28,904 bases of DNA from a virus. The translations under genes and the position numbers were made by a program. Position 1 is the first letter of the stretch. The number at the start of each line of letters is the position of its first letter. Under the pieces are notes generated by a model, which did not search any database, had not been told where the DNA came from, and worked only from the letters and a program-made list of their open reading frames with translations. Location of the stretch: the IMG/VR virus record IMGVR_UViG_3300039191_000160, positions 1 through 28,904 of that record; one strand, written 5' to 3'. Of this stretch, positions 15,796-23,446 are shown piece by piece.

Positions 15796-18359
15796 AGAAA
15801 TAATTCATCCTCAAATATTAGTTTTTTCTTCGTAGGTACCTTGATGCCAGCGGCAGATACCATAATCTCCATTGGCTTGTCTACCAGTCGTATTATCTGT
15901 GCATCCCGATCAATTAGTGGAGTGAAATGATCGGTAAACCAATCAGGGATCACGGTTATATCTTTCGGTACAGCAATGCTCTTAAACCCGTCAATGGGAC
16001 GTGTAAGATAGTAGACATTAATCTTGCTACCAGATATGATTCGGGGTGAATCTTTATCCTTATAGCTCTTTAGACAAGTGTTCCACAGGATAGAAGCGGA
16101 TACGTGTCCGGGGACTCTCAATCCGGGTTCCTTTTCTTTGAATTTTCCAGTGTAATATTCAACCTTGTTAACGCCTTTGGGTAGTCCAAACATGTGAACG
16201 TCTTCAAGGTTCTTTAGTTCTTCCTTGAACGCCACAACTTCTCGACCAATAATATCCCAGTCTTCACCCCTCAACAGCCGTTCAATGAAAGAACTCAGTT
16301 TTTTCTTGATTGGCTTAGGGAGTGTCGTCTTTTTGATCGGCACGCCCATATTCTTCATCTCATCGACTTCCTTCCCATCATCGGAGACAAGATGGAGGAT
16401 ATAATACTTCTTCTTGATGAAGATTCCTCTGTCAGTAATAATTTCCTGCTCGGCCTTCATGAGTTGACAATGCGGCGTATCACAGTTGAATGTGGCATTC
16501 ATAAACTTTGGGTAAGATGCATTTACTTCGTCACATAGGTGATTCGCAACCTCAAGGGCATCTTTCCTATTGTCTTTGTAGGTCTTGAAGTACACGGAGT
16601 CGGTGTCGCCATATATGATAGAATCGTTTTCTACTTCATATTCGCCCGTCAAAACTTCAGATACCTTACTTGCCATATGTATTAGAATCTCCTGACCAGA
16701 TAGTGTGGTCGATTCCGCTAATCGCACGTCATAGAATTTGAAGTACTTACTACCACATGCACCATACATAGAGTTCAACTGAATTTTTTTGATATACTGC
16801 AAGCGGTCGTAGTATTCATATACTTCACTATCACCGACGGTACGAGCATCATTCATCAGCTTCTTATATTTCTTACGCTCAGAAAACCATGTTGTAAGAA
16901 TAGCTGGAATTACCCCATCTACATCTTGCCTGTACACGGTACCGCCCGCACTTACCGCCCAATTCTGTTCTATTAACAGTTTTTTAAATTTAGAAGCAGT
17001 AGACCTTACGGTATTCCCAGAATCTTCGCCTATAAATGTTAGCTTAGTAGTATTCGACGGTATGCCACGTAGCACTTCGAAAGCGTGCTGCCCTTCCGCA
17101 AACTGTCCTACAATTGTTTCTGGACTAATATTTAATGAACGCATCGTTGATGGATATAGTGAGGCCAAGTCAAGCGAAGCAACCCATTCATGCATACCAA
17201 TTTTTGGAGGAATAACAAGTCCACCATGGTACTTTTGTGCTCTATCTTCATGTTCCTTAGAGTTAGGGACTTGCACCCCCAAATCATAATGGCAATAGTT
17301 GATGATAGACATTTCTGCAACCTTGATGGTGCCTAGTACGTCTTCAATCTTACTGGTTGCCATGTGGGACATTTGAATAGCGAGTTTTATATACTTCTTC
17401 TTTTCCTCAAGACCCTTAAGAATTACCGTGTCTCGAATGTTGTATCGTATAAAGTGTTCGAAATTATCACGATACAACGTATACAACGATCCTTCATATT
17501 CCAACTTCGGCAAATGTGGAAGTTCTTCTTCCGCAACATTTTCCAATGCATAGCTCGACTTCTCACTGGGCTCGAACTTTTTATACACGTCCAAATAATC
17601 GAGAGAAACACGTCCCTGAAGCATCAACTTCTTCTGGGTATTACCATATCGCTCAACTTCACGATAATGTGGCTCTCGGTTATTAAAGCATAACTTATTT
17701 CCGGCGTTCTTGTACATGACGCGGTTTGCACGCTCATAGACGTAAGGCACATCGAAGAAATCCGAGTTCCACCCACTGATAACATCACTATCTTCGATTT
17801 CGAGGAAGAAAAACTCTAGCAGAGATTTCTCGTCCTTGCATATAATTACTTCGGCATCATCTGTGATATCTGTAGGCAGATCATCATGCGAATACCCCGG
17901 ACGTGTGTCCGGTGCTACTGCAAGGACAACAGTTCTTCCAGAATGCACATGGTATAGAGCAACCGAGTTAATTGGAGCGTATGGGTTGTCTATTGTAGCG
18001 TAACCAATGTCACGGTTATAGTCGTTCTCAATATCGAAGAAGGTGACGTTCAGATTGCCGATATCAGCCCCATAGAACTCCTGTGAGAGCACTTTGTACT
18101 CTGGAGATATGTCTGACTCATACATGTTATAACCCTTCTCTACGAGCTTCTTGCGCGCAGAGAAAAAGTCTTTAGATGCGGAAAAATCATGACGAACAAG
18201 TTGGTTCCCAAATAGGTCTTTATAGGTTCCTTCGTCATCTTCCACGTAGTAGAAGTACGGGGCTTCGAATCTATTTGTGACTCGCTCCCCGTCTTCGTTC
18301 CGTGACCAGACAATCACATCATTTTTGCTGTCGGCTAGTGCTGTAGAAATATATGTCAT
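15792..18359 (-). CDS. Family B DNA polymerase (gp43-like)
   Basis: Replicative polymerase with proofreading. The 855-residue product has every motif in order: Exo I FFDIEND (D109/E111), Exo II GWNSDFFD (196-203), Exo III YNIRD (306-310), motif A SLDLASLYPS (D397), motif B K525-x3-NSMYG and motif C YGDTDS (583-588). T4 gp43 is 898 aa. The last residues, IFEDELFL after a KKK run, resemble the clamp-binding tail of T4/RB69 gp43. The Shine-Dalgarno GAGGGG lies nine bases before the ATG inside a 9-bp hairpin. First of the coupled polymerase-clamp pair. Confidence 0.97.
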   Translation of the reverse strand: MTYISTALADSKNDVIVWSRNEDGERVTNRFEAPYFYYVEDDEGTYKDLFGNQLVRHDFSASKDFFSARKKLVEKGYNMYESDISPEYKVLSQEFYGADIGNLNVTFFDIENDYNRDIGYATIDNPYAPINSVALYHVHSGRTVVLAVAPDTRPGYSHDDLPTDITDDAEVIICKDEKSLLEFFFLEIEDSDVISGWNSDFFDVPYVYERANRVMYKNAGNKLCFNNREPHYREVERYGNTQKKLMLQGRVSLDYLDVYKKFEPSEKSSYALENVAEEELPHLPKLEYEGSLYTLYRDNFEHFIRYNIRDTVILKGLEEKKKYIKLAIQMSHMATSKIEDVLGTIKVAEMSIINYCHYDLGVQVPNSKEHEDRAQKYHGGLVIPPKIGMHEWVASLDLASLYPSTMRSLNISPETIVGQFAEGQHAFEVLRGIPSNTTKLTFIGEDSGNTVRSTASKFKKLLIEQNWAVSAGGTVYRQDVDGVIPAILTTWFSERKKYKKLMNDARTVGDSEVYEYYDRLQYIKKIQLNSMYGACGSKYFKFYDVRLAESTTLSGQEILIHMASKVSEVLTGEYEVENDSIIYGDTDSVYFKTYKDNRKDALEVANHLCDEVNASYPKFMNATFNCDTPHCQLMKAEQEIITDRGIFIKKKYYILHLVSDDGKEVDEMKNMGVPIKKTTLPKPIKKKLSSFIERLLRGEDWDIIGREVVAFKEELKNLEDVHMFGLPKGVNKVEYYTGKFKEKEPGLRVPGHVSASILWNTCLKSYKDKDSPRIISGSKINVYYLTRPIDGFKSIAVPKDITVIPDWFTDHFTPLIDRDAQIIRLVDKPMEIMVSAAGIKVPTKKKLIFEDELFL

Positions 18360-18365
18360 ATGTTA

Positions 18366-18393
18366 ATACCCCTCGTGTGTTGTGGAGGGGTAT
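18366..18393 (-). promoter_or_regulatory. Hairpin covering the polymerase ribosome-binding site
   Basis: A perfect 9-bp stem (AUACCCCUC / GAGGGGUAU) with a 10-base loop CACAACACAC, in the gap between the DsbA-like stop and the polymerase ATG. The 3' arm is the Shine-Dalgarno itself. No T run follows, so it is a poor terminator. T4 gp43 represses its own translation by binding a hairpin at this position; the same is plausible here. Confidence 0.65.
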
Positions 18394-18717
18394 TTAGTAT
18401 CCTCCCGACGCATCGTCCTCTAATGTATTATCATCAGGCAAACCTGCATCGCCCAAAACAGTCTCTCGGACTAATTCAAAGACACTGTTTTCGGTTGTCA
18501 TTTCTACATAAGCGTCGTCGTCAAGGGCTTTGACCAGCTTATTGATGAGGGAAGTCGGCATTTCAAAACCGTCTTTGAGGTCTTGCTTGATTTCTTTGAT
18601 TGCTTCTTGGCGATCCTTGATCATCTGCTGTTGTGCAGAGATTTCCGTGATCTTATTTCGGATGGACTGAATGTCGTCCGGGTTGGTAGATAGCTGAAAT
18701 TCACTTAAGTCGCTCAT
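18394..18717 (-). CDS. DsbA-like double-stranded-DNA-binding protein (tentative)
   Basis: 107 residues, acidic overall, mostly helical: a charged helix (about 15-50), a middle LINKLVKALDDD and a later ENSVFELVRETVLG, then a disordered acidic tail. The helix - '(L/I)NKL' - 'EN..V.EL.' order resembles T4 DsbA, a small protein that binds dsDNA near late promoters and lies near gene 33 and rnh in T4. The resemblance is by pattern only. AAGGAG precedes the ATG. It is the first gene after a sigma70-like promoter and lies directly upstream of the polymerase. Confidence 0.45.
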   Translation of the reverse strand: MSDLSEFQLSTNPDDIQSIRNKITEISAQQQMIKDRQEAIKEIKQDLKDGFEMPTSLINKLVKALDDDAYVEMTTENSVFELVRETVLGDAGLPDDNTLEDDASGGY

Positions 18718-18755
18718 ATGATCTCCTTGTTGTTATTATTCTCTTATCAGAGAGC

Positions 18756-18772
18756 GTGGCATAGTATGCCAC
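18756..18772. promoter_or_regulatory. Perfect palindrome over the replication promoter (operator-like)
   Basis: GTGGCATA and TATGCCAC flank one central base: 8-bp arms, no mismatch. It overlaps the -10 element of the putative promoter at 18763-18791, the position of a repressor operator. As RNA it could also fold into a 7-bp hairpin with a 3-base loop, but no T run follows. Confidence 0.5.
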
Positions 18773-18791
18773 TATTCACAGGAGATTTCAA
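18763..18791 (-). promoter_or_regulatory. sigma70-like promoter of the DsbA-like/polymerase operon
   Basis: On the minus strand TTGAAA (18786-18791) and CATACT (18763-18768) are spaced by 17 bases, five and four matches to consensus. It lies 46 bases before the ATG at 18717 and would give early or middle expression of the replication genes. Confidence 0.45.
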
Positions 18792-18797
18792 GTAATA

Positions 18798-19427
18798 CTA
18801 TTCACCAAACCACTCTTTATAACCACCGGGGAAGTCATCCATGTTATAAGCGAATTCTTTTTTGGCTATTATCTGGAATCTTATCAGGTTGAGGTCGCCT
18901 AGCTCTACTGGAGCTATTGCATTTATGAAATTAGAACGAGACGGGAATATTACAGCAGTGCCTCGTTGTGGGTTAAAGCCAAACCCATGTGATGGGAACT
19001 CTAGTTTGCCGCCACGAACTTCGAAGTCGGAATCAAAATCTAGGCCAGTGTTGGCATCGTTTAAGAATACAACTACGGTAAAGTCATAATCTTTGATTTT
19101 TTGCCAACTTGACTCATGGCCCCGCTTTTTATTAAGCTTATATGCTTCTGACGTAGCCTTTGATCCTGAGAACCCCGTAGGGTACCATTCAAACACGAAG
19201 GGAGTCAATGCTTTTGTTTCAAATCCAAAATGCTTTTCCGCGTTCGGCAATAGCTCTCTGAATATTGGAGCAACTCGCATCTCAGAAAGCCTGTTACCCT
19301 TATAGGTAACCGTGGGGTCGCCCTTTTGGTCTGTGTTTGGAATCGTATGCTTCAGGCGTGATATCATATCTTCACATTGAAGCGGGGAAACCAATTCTCT
19401 TGCAACGAGAAAAGGTGATTTATTCAT
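18798..19427 (-). CDS. 2OG-Fe(II) oxygenase-like protein, metal site apparently lost
   Basis: 209 residues with the outline of the prolyl-hydroxylase-like double-stranded beta helix: FTVVVFLND (116-124), GGKLEFP (139-145), GTAVIFPS (156-163), then the segment that normally reads H-x-V-x-P-V. Here the last iron-binding His is replaced by Asn (N169 in INAIAPV), no clear H-x-D precedes the LND strand (the nearest His is in GHESSW), and the 2OG-binding Arg position is shifted. It may be a non-catalytic relative or use another metal site. Active members hydroxylate proteins or small molecules. A TATAAATT late-type site lies just upstream. Confidence 0.65.
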   Translation of the reverse strand: MNKSPFLVARELVSPLQCEDMISRLKHTIPNTDQKGDPTVTYKGNRLSEMRVAPIFRELLPNAEKHFGFETKALTPFVFEWYPTGFSGSKATSEAYKLNKKRGHESSWQKIKDYDFTVVVFLNDANTGLDFDSDFEVRGGKLEFPSHGFGFNPQRGTAVIFPSRSNFINAIAPVELGDLNLIRFQIIAKKEFAYNMDDFPGGYKEWFGE

Positions 19428-19439
19428 ACCTACTCCTAG

Positions 19440-19447
19440 AATTTATA
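19440..19447 (-). promoter_or_regulatory. Late-promoter variant TATAAATT
   Basis: One mismatch to TATAAATA, 12 bases before the ATG at 19427, closer than the other copies, so less certain. Confidence 0.35.
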
Positions 19448-19482
19448 GCTACAAGGGTATGTATAATTCTGCACATTAAATG

Positions 19483-19956
19483 TTACTTGCTTAAAACTAA
19501 ATATGGTGCTACGCTAGTTTTAAGTAATGTGAATGGTACGTTTGTACGCTGTTTACCCTCAACAACTATATCCAAATGAACGGTTGCCTTATTATCCATT
19601 TCACACATATTCATAAACGTAGTAGTTTCACCAATTTGCAGACGGCCAGTGCCGCATGCATTTTCGATAGCTTCGTAGTCGTTGACATAGAAAATATTCT
19701 CATCTACAGTTTCCGACGTAACAAGATCGAATTCTTCAGATTCAACAAAAGATTCTACTATGATTTTGGTTGCCGCGTCGCTAACCTTGACCATGCTTTC
19801 GGCCACTGTGTCGTCTTTCTTAGGCGGGCACTGGCATTTGCTCTTACCCTCACATGCACACGGCTTTTTAGCACTCTCCTTAAAGATTAGGGTGCTTTTA
19901 TCTAGGTCGATAGTGTTCATGAACTCCAAAAGCTCTTGGCCATTTTTGAAATACAT
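19483..19956 (-). CDS. Protein with a C-x-C-x5-C-x-C cluster, unknown
   Basis: 157 residues. A short helical N-terminus is followed by CACEGKSKCQCPP (C33, C35, C41, C43), a possible metal knuckle, then a helix (45-75) and a C-terminal beta-rich domain (FYVNDYEA to the end) with two further cysteines. Its ATG overlaps the TAA of the upstream basic protein (TAATG), so the two are coupled. It is acidic outside the Cys cluster. I do not recognise the family. Confidence 0.6.
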   Translation of the reverse strand: MYFKNGQELLEFMNTIDLDKSTLIFKESAKKPCACEGKSKCQCPPKKDDTVAESMVKVSDAATKIIVESFVESEEFDLVTSETVDENIFYVNDYEAIENACGTGRLQIGETTTFMNMCEMDNKATVHLDIVVEGKQRTNVPFTLLKTSVAPYLVLSK

Positions 19957-20474
19957 TACTTATCGCCTCCCATAGCTTTGTTCAATCGGACTAGACGCTT
20001 AGAAGCTGTCTTACGCTTAGTGAACTGTGTCTTACGTACACGCTGCCCCTTTTTCATACGAGATGCTTTCTTTCCACGACGCACAGCCATTGGGTCCTTG
20101 CGAATGCCACATTTTTCAGGCGAAGTAACAATTCTACCGGCTTTCTGTCCAGTCGTACAACGGTACTGGCGCTTAAGCGTGTCTTGCCCACTATAGCGGC
20201 GGAACTGTCGCTCCACCTTCTCAAGCATAGTACGATATTCATCGAATGGTATTTCTTTGCTCATCTCGTCAATGATTTGATTTGCAACTAATCTCGCTTG
20301 GGGTGATAATTTTTCACCAGAAAGCATTTCGCGAAGTTCATTAATTTCGTCTAGCATATCGACCATCTTATCATATGCCGTGTTTGCTTCGTTGATAAGT
20401 CGCTCATCGCCTTCAGTTAATTTTTGCTCGAACTCTAGAAGTGATTCGTCTAGAATATTAAATAGTCGTGTCAT
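19956..20474 (-). CDS. Basic-tailed head/assembly-like protein, unknown
   Basis: 172 residues in two halves. Residues 1-95 form acidic helices, rich in Glu/Leu. The C-terminal 75 are strongly basic, with QYRCTTGQKAGRIV, a second Cys (EKCGIRKD) and RRGKKASRMKKGQR before an Arg/Lys-rich end. I recall similar C-terminal patterns in proteins of other marine T4-like phages but cannot name a function; nucleic-acid contact or a head-core role is possible. Start and stop overlap both neighbours (ATGA upstream, TAATG downstream), so it belongs to one coupled unit with the acidic protein. Confidence 0.6.
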   Translation of the reverse strand: MTRLFNILDESLLEFEQKLTEGDERLINEANTAYDKMVDMLDEINELREMLSGEKLSPQARLVANQIIDEMSKEIPFDEYRTMLEKVERQFRRYSGQDTLKRQYRCTTGQKAGRIVTSPEKCGIRKDPMAVRRGKKASRMKKGQRVRKTQFTKRKTASKRLVRLNKAMGGDK

Positions 20475-21775
20475 TGTGGACCCCTTGGTTGACGTGCGCT
20501 ACGATCTTGATTTTGATCTTGATTCGGGTCTTGATTCGGGTCTTGCTCTTGCTCCCGATCTTTCATTTGTTGTTCTCGCTCATGTCGCTTTTTATCCATA
20601 GCGGCACGCATTTCAATTTGATTAATTCTCAACGCTTGCTGCTTACGACGCTGAATGAAAGCTTCGTCTTCTGGACTTGCGTCGTTATCAGCTTTCATTG
20701 TCTGCTGAATATTCATACGGTCACGCTGCACAGACATACGGTTGGCGTTTGGGTCAAGAGCTTCTCTAAAAAGCGGAGAAAAACCTTCGTTGCGTCTTTT
20801 CTTAATGTTGTATTTTGCAAGCTCGGCCATTTTCTTAGCCTTTTTTTCGCGCTCTTTCTCGGCATCTAGTTCTGCTTCTGCAGCAACCATTTCTTCTTGC
20901 TGTGACATTTCTTTTTGTGAAGAGGATAGTGCCAGTTCGGCCTGTTTTGCTTTGGCCTTTTCAGCTTCTGCGTTTGCTTGGGCAATATCGCGCTCTGCCT
21001 GTGATTTTAACATTCCAAGGATAGACTTCAGTAGAGATTCCTCACTTTCTTCACCGTCTTCGAAATCAACACCAAGGTCACTATCCTCGTCGTCACCTTC
21101 GCCATCAAAGTCTAGACCATCACCTTCTTCGTCACCAATATCCCCTCCATCACCATTAAAGTCGGCATCATCGCCTTCTTCGCCATCAAAGTCGGCATCA
21201 TCGCCTTCTTCACCATCGGGCAGGTCTTCTGTAATCTCGGACGCATTGTATATTGCGTCTTTAGGAATCTGGGGGAACTCTGCATTGATGATGGTGAACT
21301 GATCCTTTAACTCATATAGGAGTTCGGCCAGAGTTTTGTCTTCACCATGTCCAGTCTTCTTGAAGTCCATAACGTCTGCCAATGATTGTGCAACATGGCG
21401 TTCGAACTCTTCACCCTGATCGATAGGAACGGTGACTTTCATCAGCGAACCTTCGTCATCTTCAATACCATAGGTTATAACATCAGTCTCTTTATGGTAG
21501 CTCTCAATTTCACCCTGCATTTGCATAGATTTCATACGAGAGGTAGCATCGTCTAGTTGATATGGGAAACCTGCGGTTTCTACTATTCTGTGAATAGACC
21601 CTTCCATTTTGAAAGGATGAAACTTATTACGGTTGTTCATACGACCGTAAAATTTCTTCATAAAGTCCACAAGCGACATACGAGTCTGCATGCCACCTAG
21701 ACGGTTGCTCGGTACGGTGGCAATAGAACCGGCTCCGGTGCTGCCCCCTGCCGCTGTTTCAGCAATCTTGCGCAT
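20471..21775 (-). CDS. Acidic, coiled-coil protein, possible scaffold, unknown
   Basis: 434 residues. Residues 1-185 look folded. Residues about 186-245 are an Asp/Glu/Gly repeat built from DGEEGDDADF units. Residues about 245-330 form a long Ala/Glu/Lys coiled coil, and the end is Gln/Asp/Asn/Pro-rich (DPNQDPNQDQNQD). The acid-coil layout is scaffold-like, but this does not match T4 gp67, gp68 or gp22, and a portal gene is not adjacent. GAGG lies seven bases before the ATG. Its stop overlaps the start of the basic protein gene (ATGA). Confidence 0.6.
   Translation of the reverse strand: MRKIAETAAGGSTGAGSIATVPSNRLGGMQTRMSLVDFMKKFYGRMNNRNKFHPFKMEGSIHRIVETAGFPYQLDDATSRMKSMQMQGEIESYHKETDVITYGIEDDEGSLMKVTVPIDQGEEFERHVAQSLADVMDFKKTGHGEDKTLAELLYELKDQFTIINAEFPQIPKDAIYNASEITEDLPDGEEGDDADFDGEEGDDADFNGDGGDIGDEEGDGLDFDGEGDDEDSDLGVDFEDGEESEESLLKSILGMLKSQAERDIAQANAEAEKAKAKQAELALSSSQKEMSQQEEMVAAEAELDAEKEREKKAKKMAELAKYNIKKRRNEGFSPLFREALDPNANRMSVQRDRMNIQQTMKADNDASPEDEAFIQRRKQQALRINQIEMRAAMDKKRHEREQQMKDREQEQDPNQDPNQDQNQDRSARQPRGPQ
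21158..21217 (-). repeat. Tandem 30-bp repeat coding for acidic units
   Basis: Two adjacent 30-bp copies with a single difference, in frame, each adding one 10-residue Asp/Glu/Gly unit to the 434-aa protein. More diverged copies continue downstream in the gene. Confidence 0.85.
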
Positions 21776-21827
21776 TGATATTCCTCAATCCTTTCTTATA
21801 TTTAGCGTTTTGAACCCAACTTGATGA

Positions 21828-22280
21828 CTATTTGAACTGATCGTTCTCGGTTATAACTCGAAAAATCATCCCGTTGTGTTGACACCATTTACGTGCAGCT
21901 TCCCATTTAAGCATGTTTTTTTGGTAAGTAGCGTTTTCCATCATCTTTGTCTTTGGGTTTCTTGCTTGTGATGGGCGTGTTTCTCTCTTAGGCTTTATTT
22001 CAATAAGTTCTTGACATATATTGCCTGATGTATTCTTATATTTCATATAAAGATCAGGATAATACTTGGCCGGTCTTACCCCACCACTTTCGGTAGGCAT
22101 CGCATATGGTATAATGATTTCTTCGGACGACCATTCCAATACGTTGGGGTTGTTGTCACAAAACTTAAATGCTTCAAACTCCCAAGAAGAACGATAGAAG
22201 ACATTTTTTACGTCTCCCTTATACTTCTGGGGGTTCTTTACTTCATAGTAACTCTGTCGCCAATTATTGTTCTTGTACAT
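21828..22280 (-). CDS. Head completion protein (gp4-like)
   Basis: In T4, gp4 acts after packaging to finish the filled head before tail joining. The 150-residue product equals the T4 length and shares NPQKYKGD, VFYRSSWEFEAF, IPY and YYPDLYMKY. The pattern W-E (34) ... D76 ... E94-x-K96 (ELIEIKPK) is that of a PD-(D/E)xK nuclease fold, so end-trimming activity is possible. The ATG lies 17 bp inside the end of the preceding tail gene, and no strong Shine-Dalgarno is visible, which suggests coupled translation. Confidence 0.85.
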   Translation of the reverse strand: MYKNNNWRQSYYEVKNPQKYKGDVKNVFYRSSWEFEAFKFCDNNPNVLEWSSEEIIIPYAMPTESGGVRPAKYYPDLYMKYKNTSGNICQELIEIKPKRETRPSQARNPKTKMMENATYQKNMLKWEAARKWCQHNGMIFRVITENDQFK

Positions 22281-23337
22281 TTAGTATAGGTGGCAAATTA
22301 TCAACTACCGGTTTTGGCAGTTGAATGTTTGGCAGATTTCCAGTTATTGGTGGGACAATTAGGCCAGCCGTTTCTAACACCGAAATATCTGGAAGAGTAT
22401 CCAAACGTTTTACTCGTCGTATGAGCCTCTGGATATCTACAATTTTAGCCCTTACGTCATTTAGTGTGAACTTATTATCATCTGGAAATACCGGCTGCGT
22501 TTCAGCTTCTGGTCGTGTAGACATTGGTGAATTGATATAAACTGAATCATAATTGAACGTTGACATTATAGTACTAGCGTCAGATGTTGCCATATCCAAC
22601 TCATCGAAGGTCATGTTAATTATCTTGGGGTTTAGGAATTGATATTCCACATAGCTGATATTTTCAGGGTCGAGTGTGTTACCTGTTGAGTTTTCTATTG
22701 AAGTTTTGCCCACCTGAAAAGCATCCACTTCTGGCGGACCTTCAATTCTTTTTTCCGTCTGACTAAAGAACCAATGGCGAATAGTTATATTTTCCAAAAG
22801 TCCATACTGGCCACCATTTTGGTTAGGAAGTGGTCCAAGTGATCCAGTACCACCCCCTAGAACTGTGCCCGGATCAATATTGAAATCTTTGTTTCTTGAA
22901 GGCATAGATTCATTTGCCAACATACTCGCTCGGCCGGCATTGGCGTTTGCAATGGGGCTGATCATCTTTAAATAAACTTCAAATAAATTATGTGCATTAT
23001 TTTGCACATCATCATAGAACGTAAGTTGCATAGTACCATAATCAACTTTGGTTGCAACCTTGGTTCTATAATTATAGAAATTTACATCTTGGTACATTAT
23101 GGTTGGATTGGGACGAGAGGCTTGCTTTAGTGCAAACGTAACCTCATCAAACATAGTACCATCGTCACCTTTCCCACCGACACCGCCAATAAACGTTGGA
23201 TTTCTGAATTTAAAAGTAACTGTAAAGTTAAACTTTAACTTAGGCCGTGCAATAGTTGAAAATTTATCTATAACACCCTGCTCAGTGTTAGCTATCCCCG
23301 CACGGTATGATAAGTTTTTAAATGAACCTTTAGCCAT
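22264..23337 (-). CDS. Tail-tube-fold protein, possibly tube initiator or baseplate hub
   Basis: 357 residues. Residues about 30-140 resemble the tail-tube fold and can be laid beside the gp19-like neighbour: PKLKFNFTVTF matches PRLKHKWAITF, RPNPTIMYQDVNFYNY matches RPKLQFEEVVLDRYN, and MQLTFYDD matches LNVTFEDD. A long middle region, a helix (IVDIQRLIRRVKRL) and a Pro-rich C-terminus follow. T4 gp54, which starts the tube on the baseplate, is 320 aa and shares this fold, so gp54 or another tube-end protein is possible. AGAGG lies five bases before the ATG, and an exact late promoter upstream. Confidence 0.65.
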   Translation of the reverse strand: MAKGSFKNLSYRAGIANTEQGVIDKFSTIARPKLKFNFTVTFKFRNPTFIGGVGGKGDDGTMFDEVTFALKQASRPNPTIMYQDVNFYNYRTKVATKVDYGTMQLTFYDDVQNNAHNLFEVYLKMISPIANANAGRASMLANESMPSRNKDFNIDPGTVLGGGTGSLGPLPNQNGGQYGLLENITIRHWFFSQTEKRIEGPPEVDAFQVGKTSIENSTGNTLDPENISYVEYQFLNPKIINMTFDELDMATSDASTIMSTFNYDSVYINSPMSTRPEAETQPVFPDDNKFTLNDVRAKIVDIQRLIRRVKRLDTLPDISVLETAGLIVPPITGNLPNIQLPKPVVDNLPPILNVQEQ

Positions 23338-23358
23338 GTTAACCTCTGCTGTTTGTAG

Positions 23359-23366
23359 TATTTATA
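23359..23366 (-). promoter_or_regulatory. T4-type late promoter TATAAATA
   Basis: Exact octamer 22 bases before the ATG at 23337 on the minus strand, directly after the tail-tube terminator. Confidence 0.75.
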
Positions 23367-23368
23367 AC

Positions 23369-23404
23369 AAAAGGGGGGCTCGCAAACACGAGCCCCCCCC
23401 CTTT
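23369..23404 (-). terminator. Terminator after the tail-tube gene
   Basis: A 10-bp GC-rich stem (GGGGGGCTCG / CGAGCCCCCC, loop of six) with flanking A and T runs. On the minus strand it ends CCCCCCTTTTGTTAT. It isolates the tube gene, which is needed in many copies, from the next tail gene. Confidence 0.85.
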
Positions 23405-23410
23405 ACCAAC

Positions 23411-23436
23411 AGAGCCAAGGCACCACCCGTGGCTCT
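23411..23436 (-). other. Second hairpin between tube stop and terminator
   Basis: A 7-bp stem (AGAGCCA / TGGCTCT) with a 12-base loop, only 11 bases after the gp19-like stop. It has no T run, so it is more likely an mRNA 3'-end protecting hairpin than a terminator. Confidence 0.5.
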
Positions 23437-23446
23437 CACCTTAAGA

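Noticed and set aside
18366-18393. Hairpin as a transcription terminator between the DsbA-like gene and polymerase
   Set aside because: No T run on either side on the minus strand; its 3' arm is the ribosome-binding site.
20742-21302. 186-codon + strand open frame rich in Ser/Pro/Lys
   Set aside because: It is the antisense of the acidic repeat gene; Asp/Glu codons read backwards give Ser/Pro-rich frames. No ribosome site or promoter.
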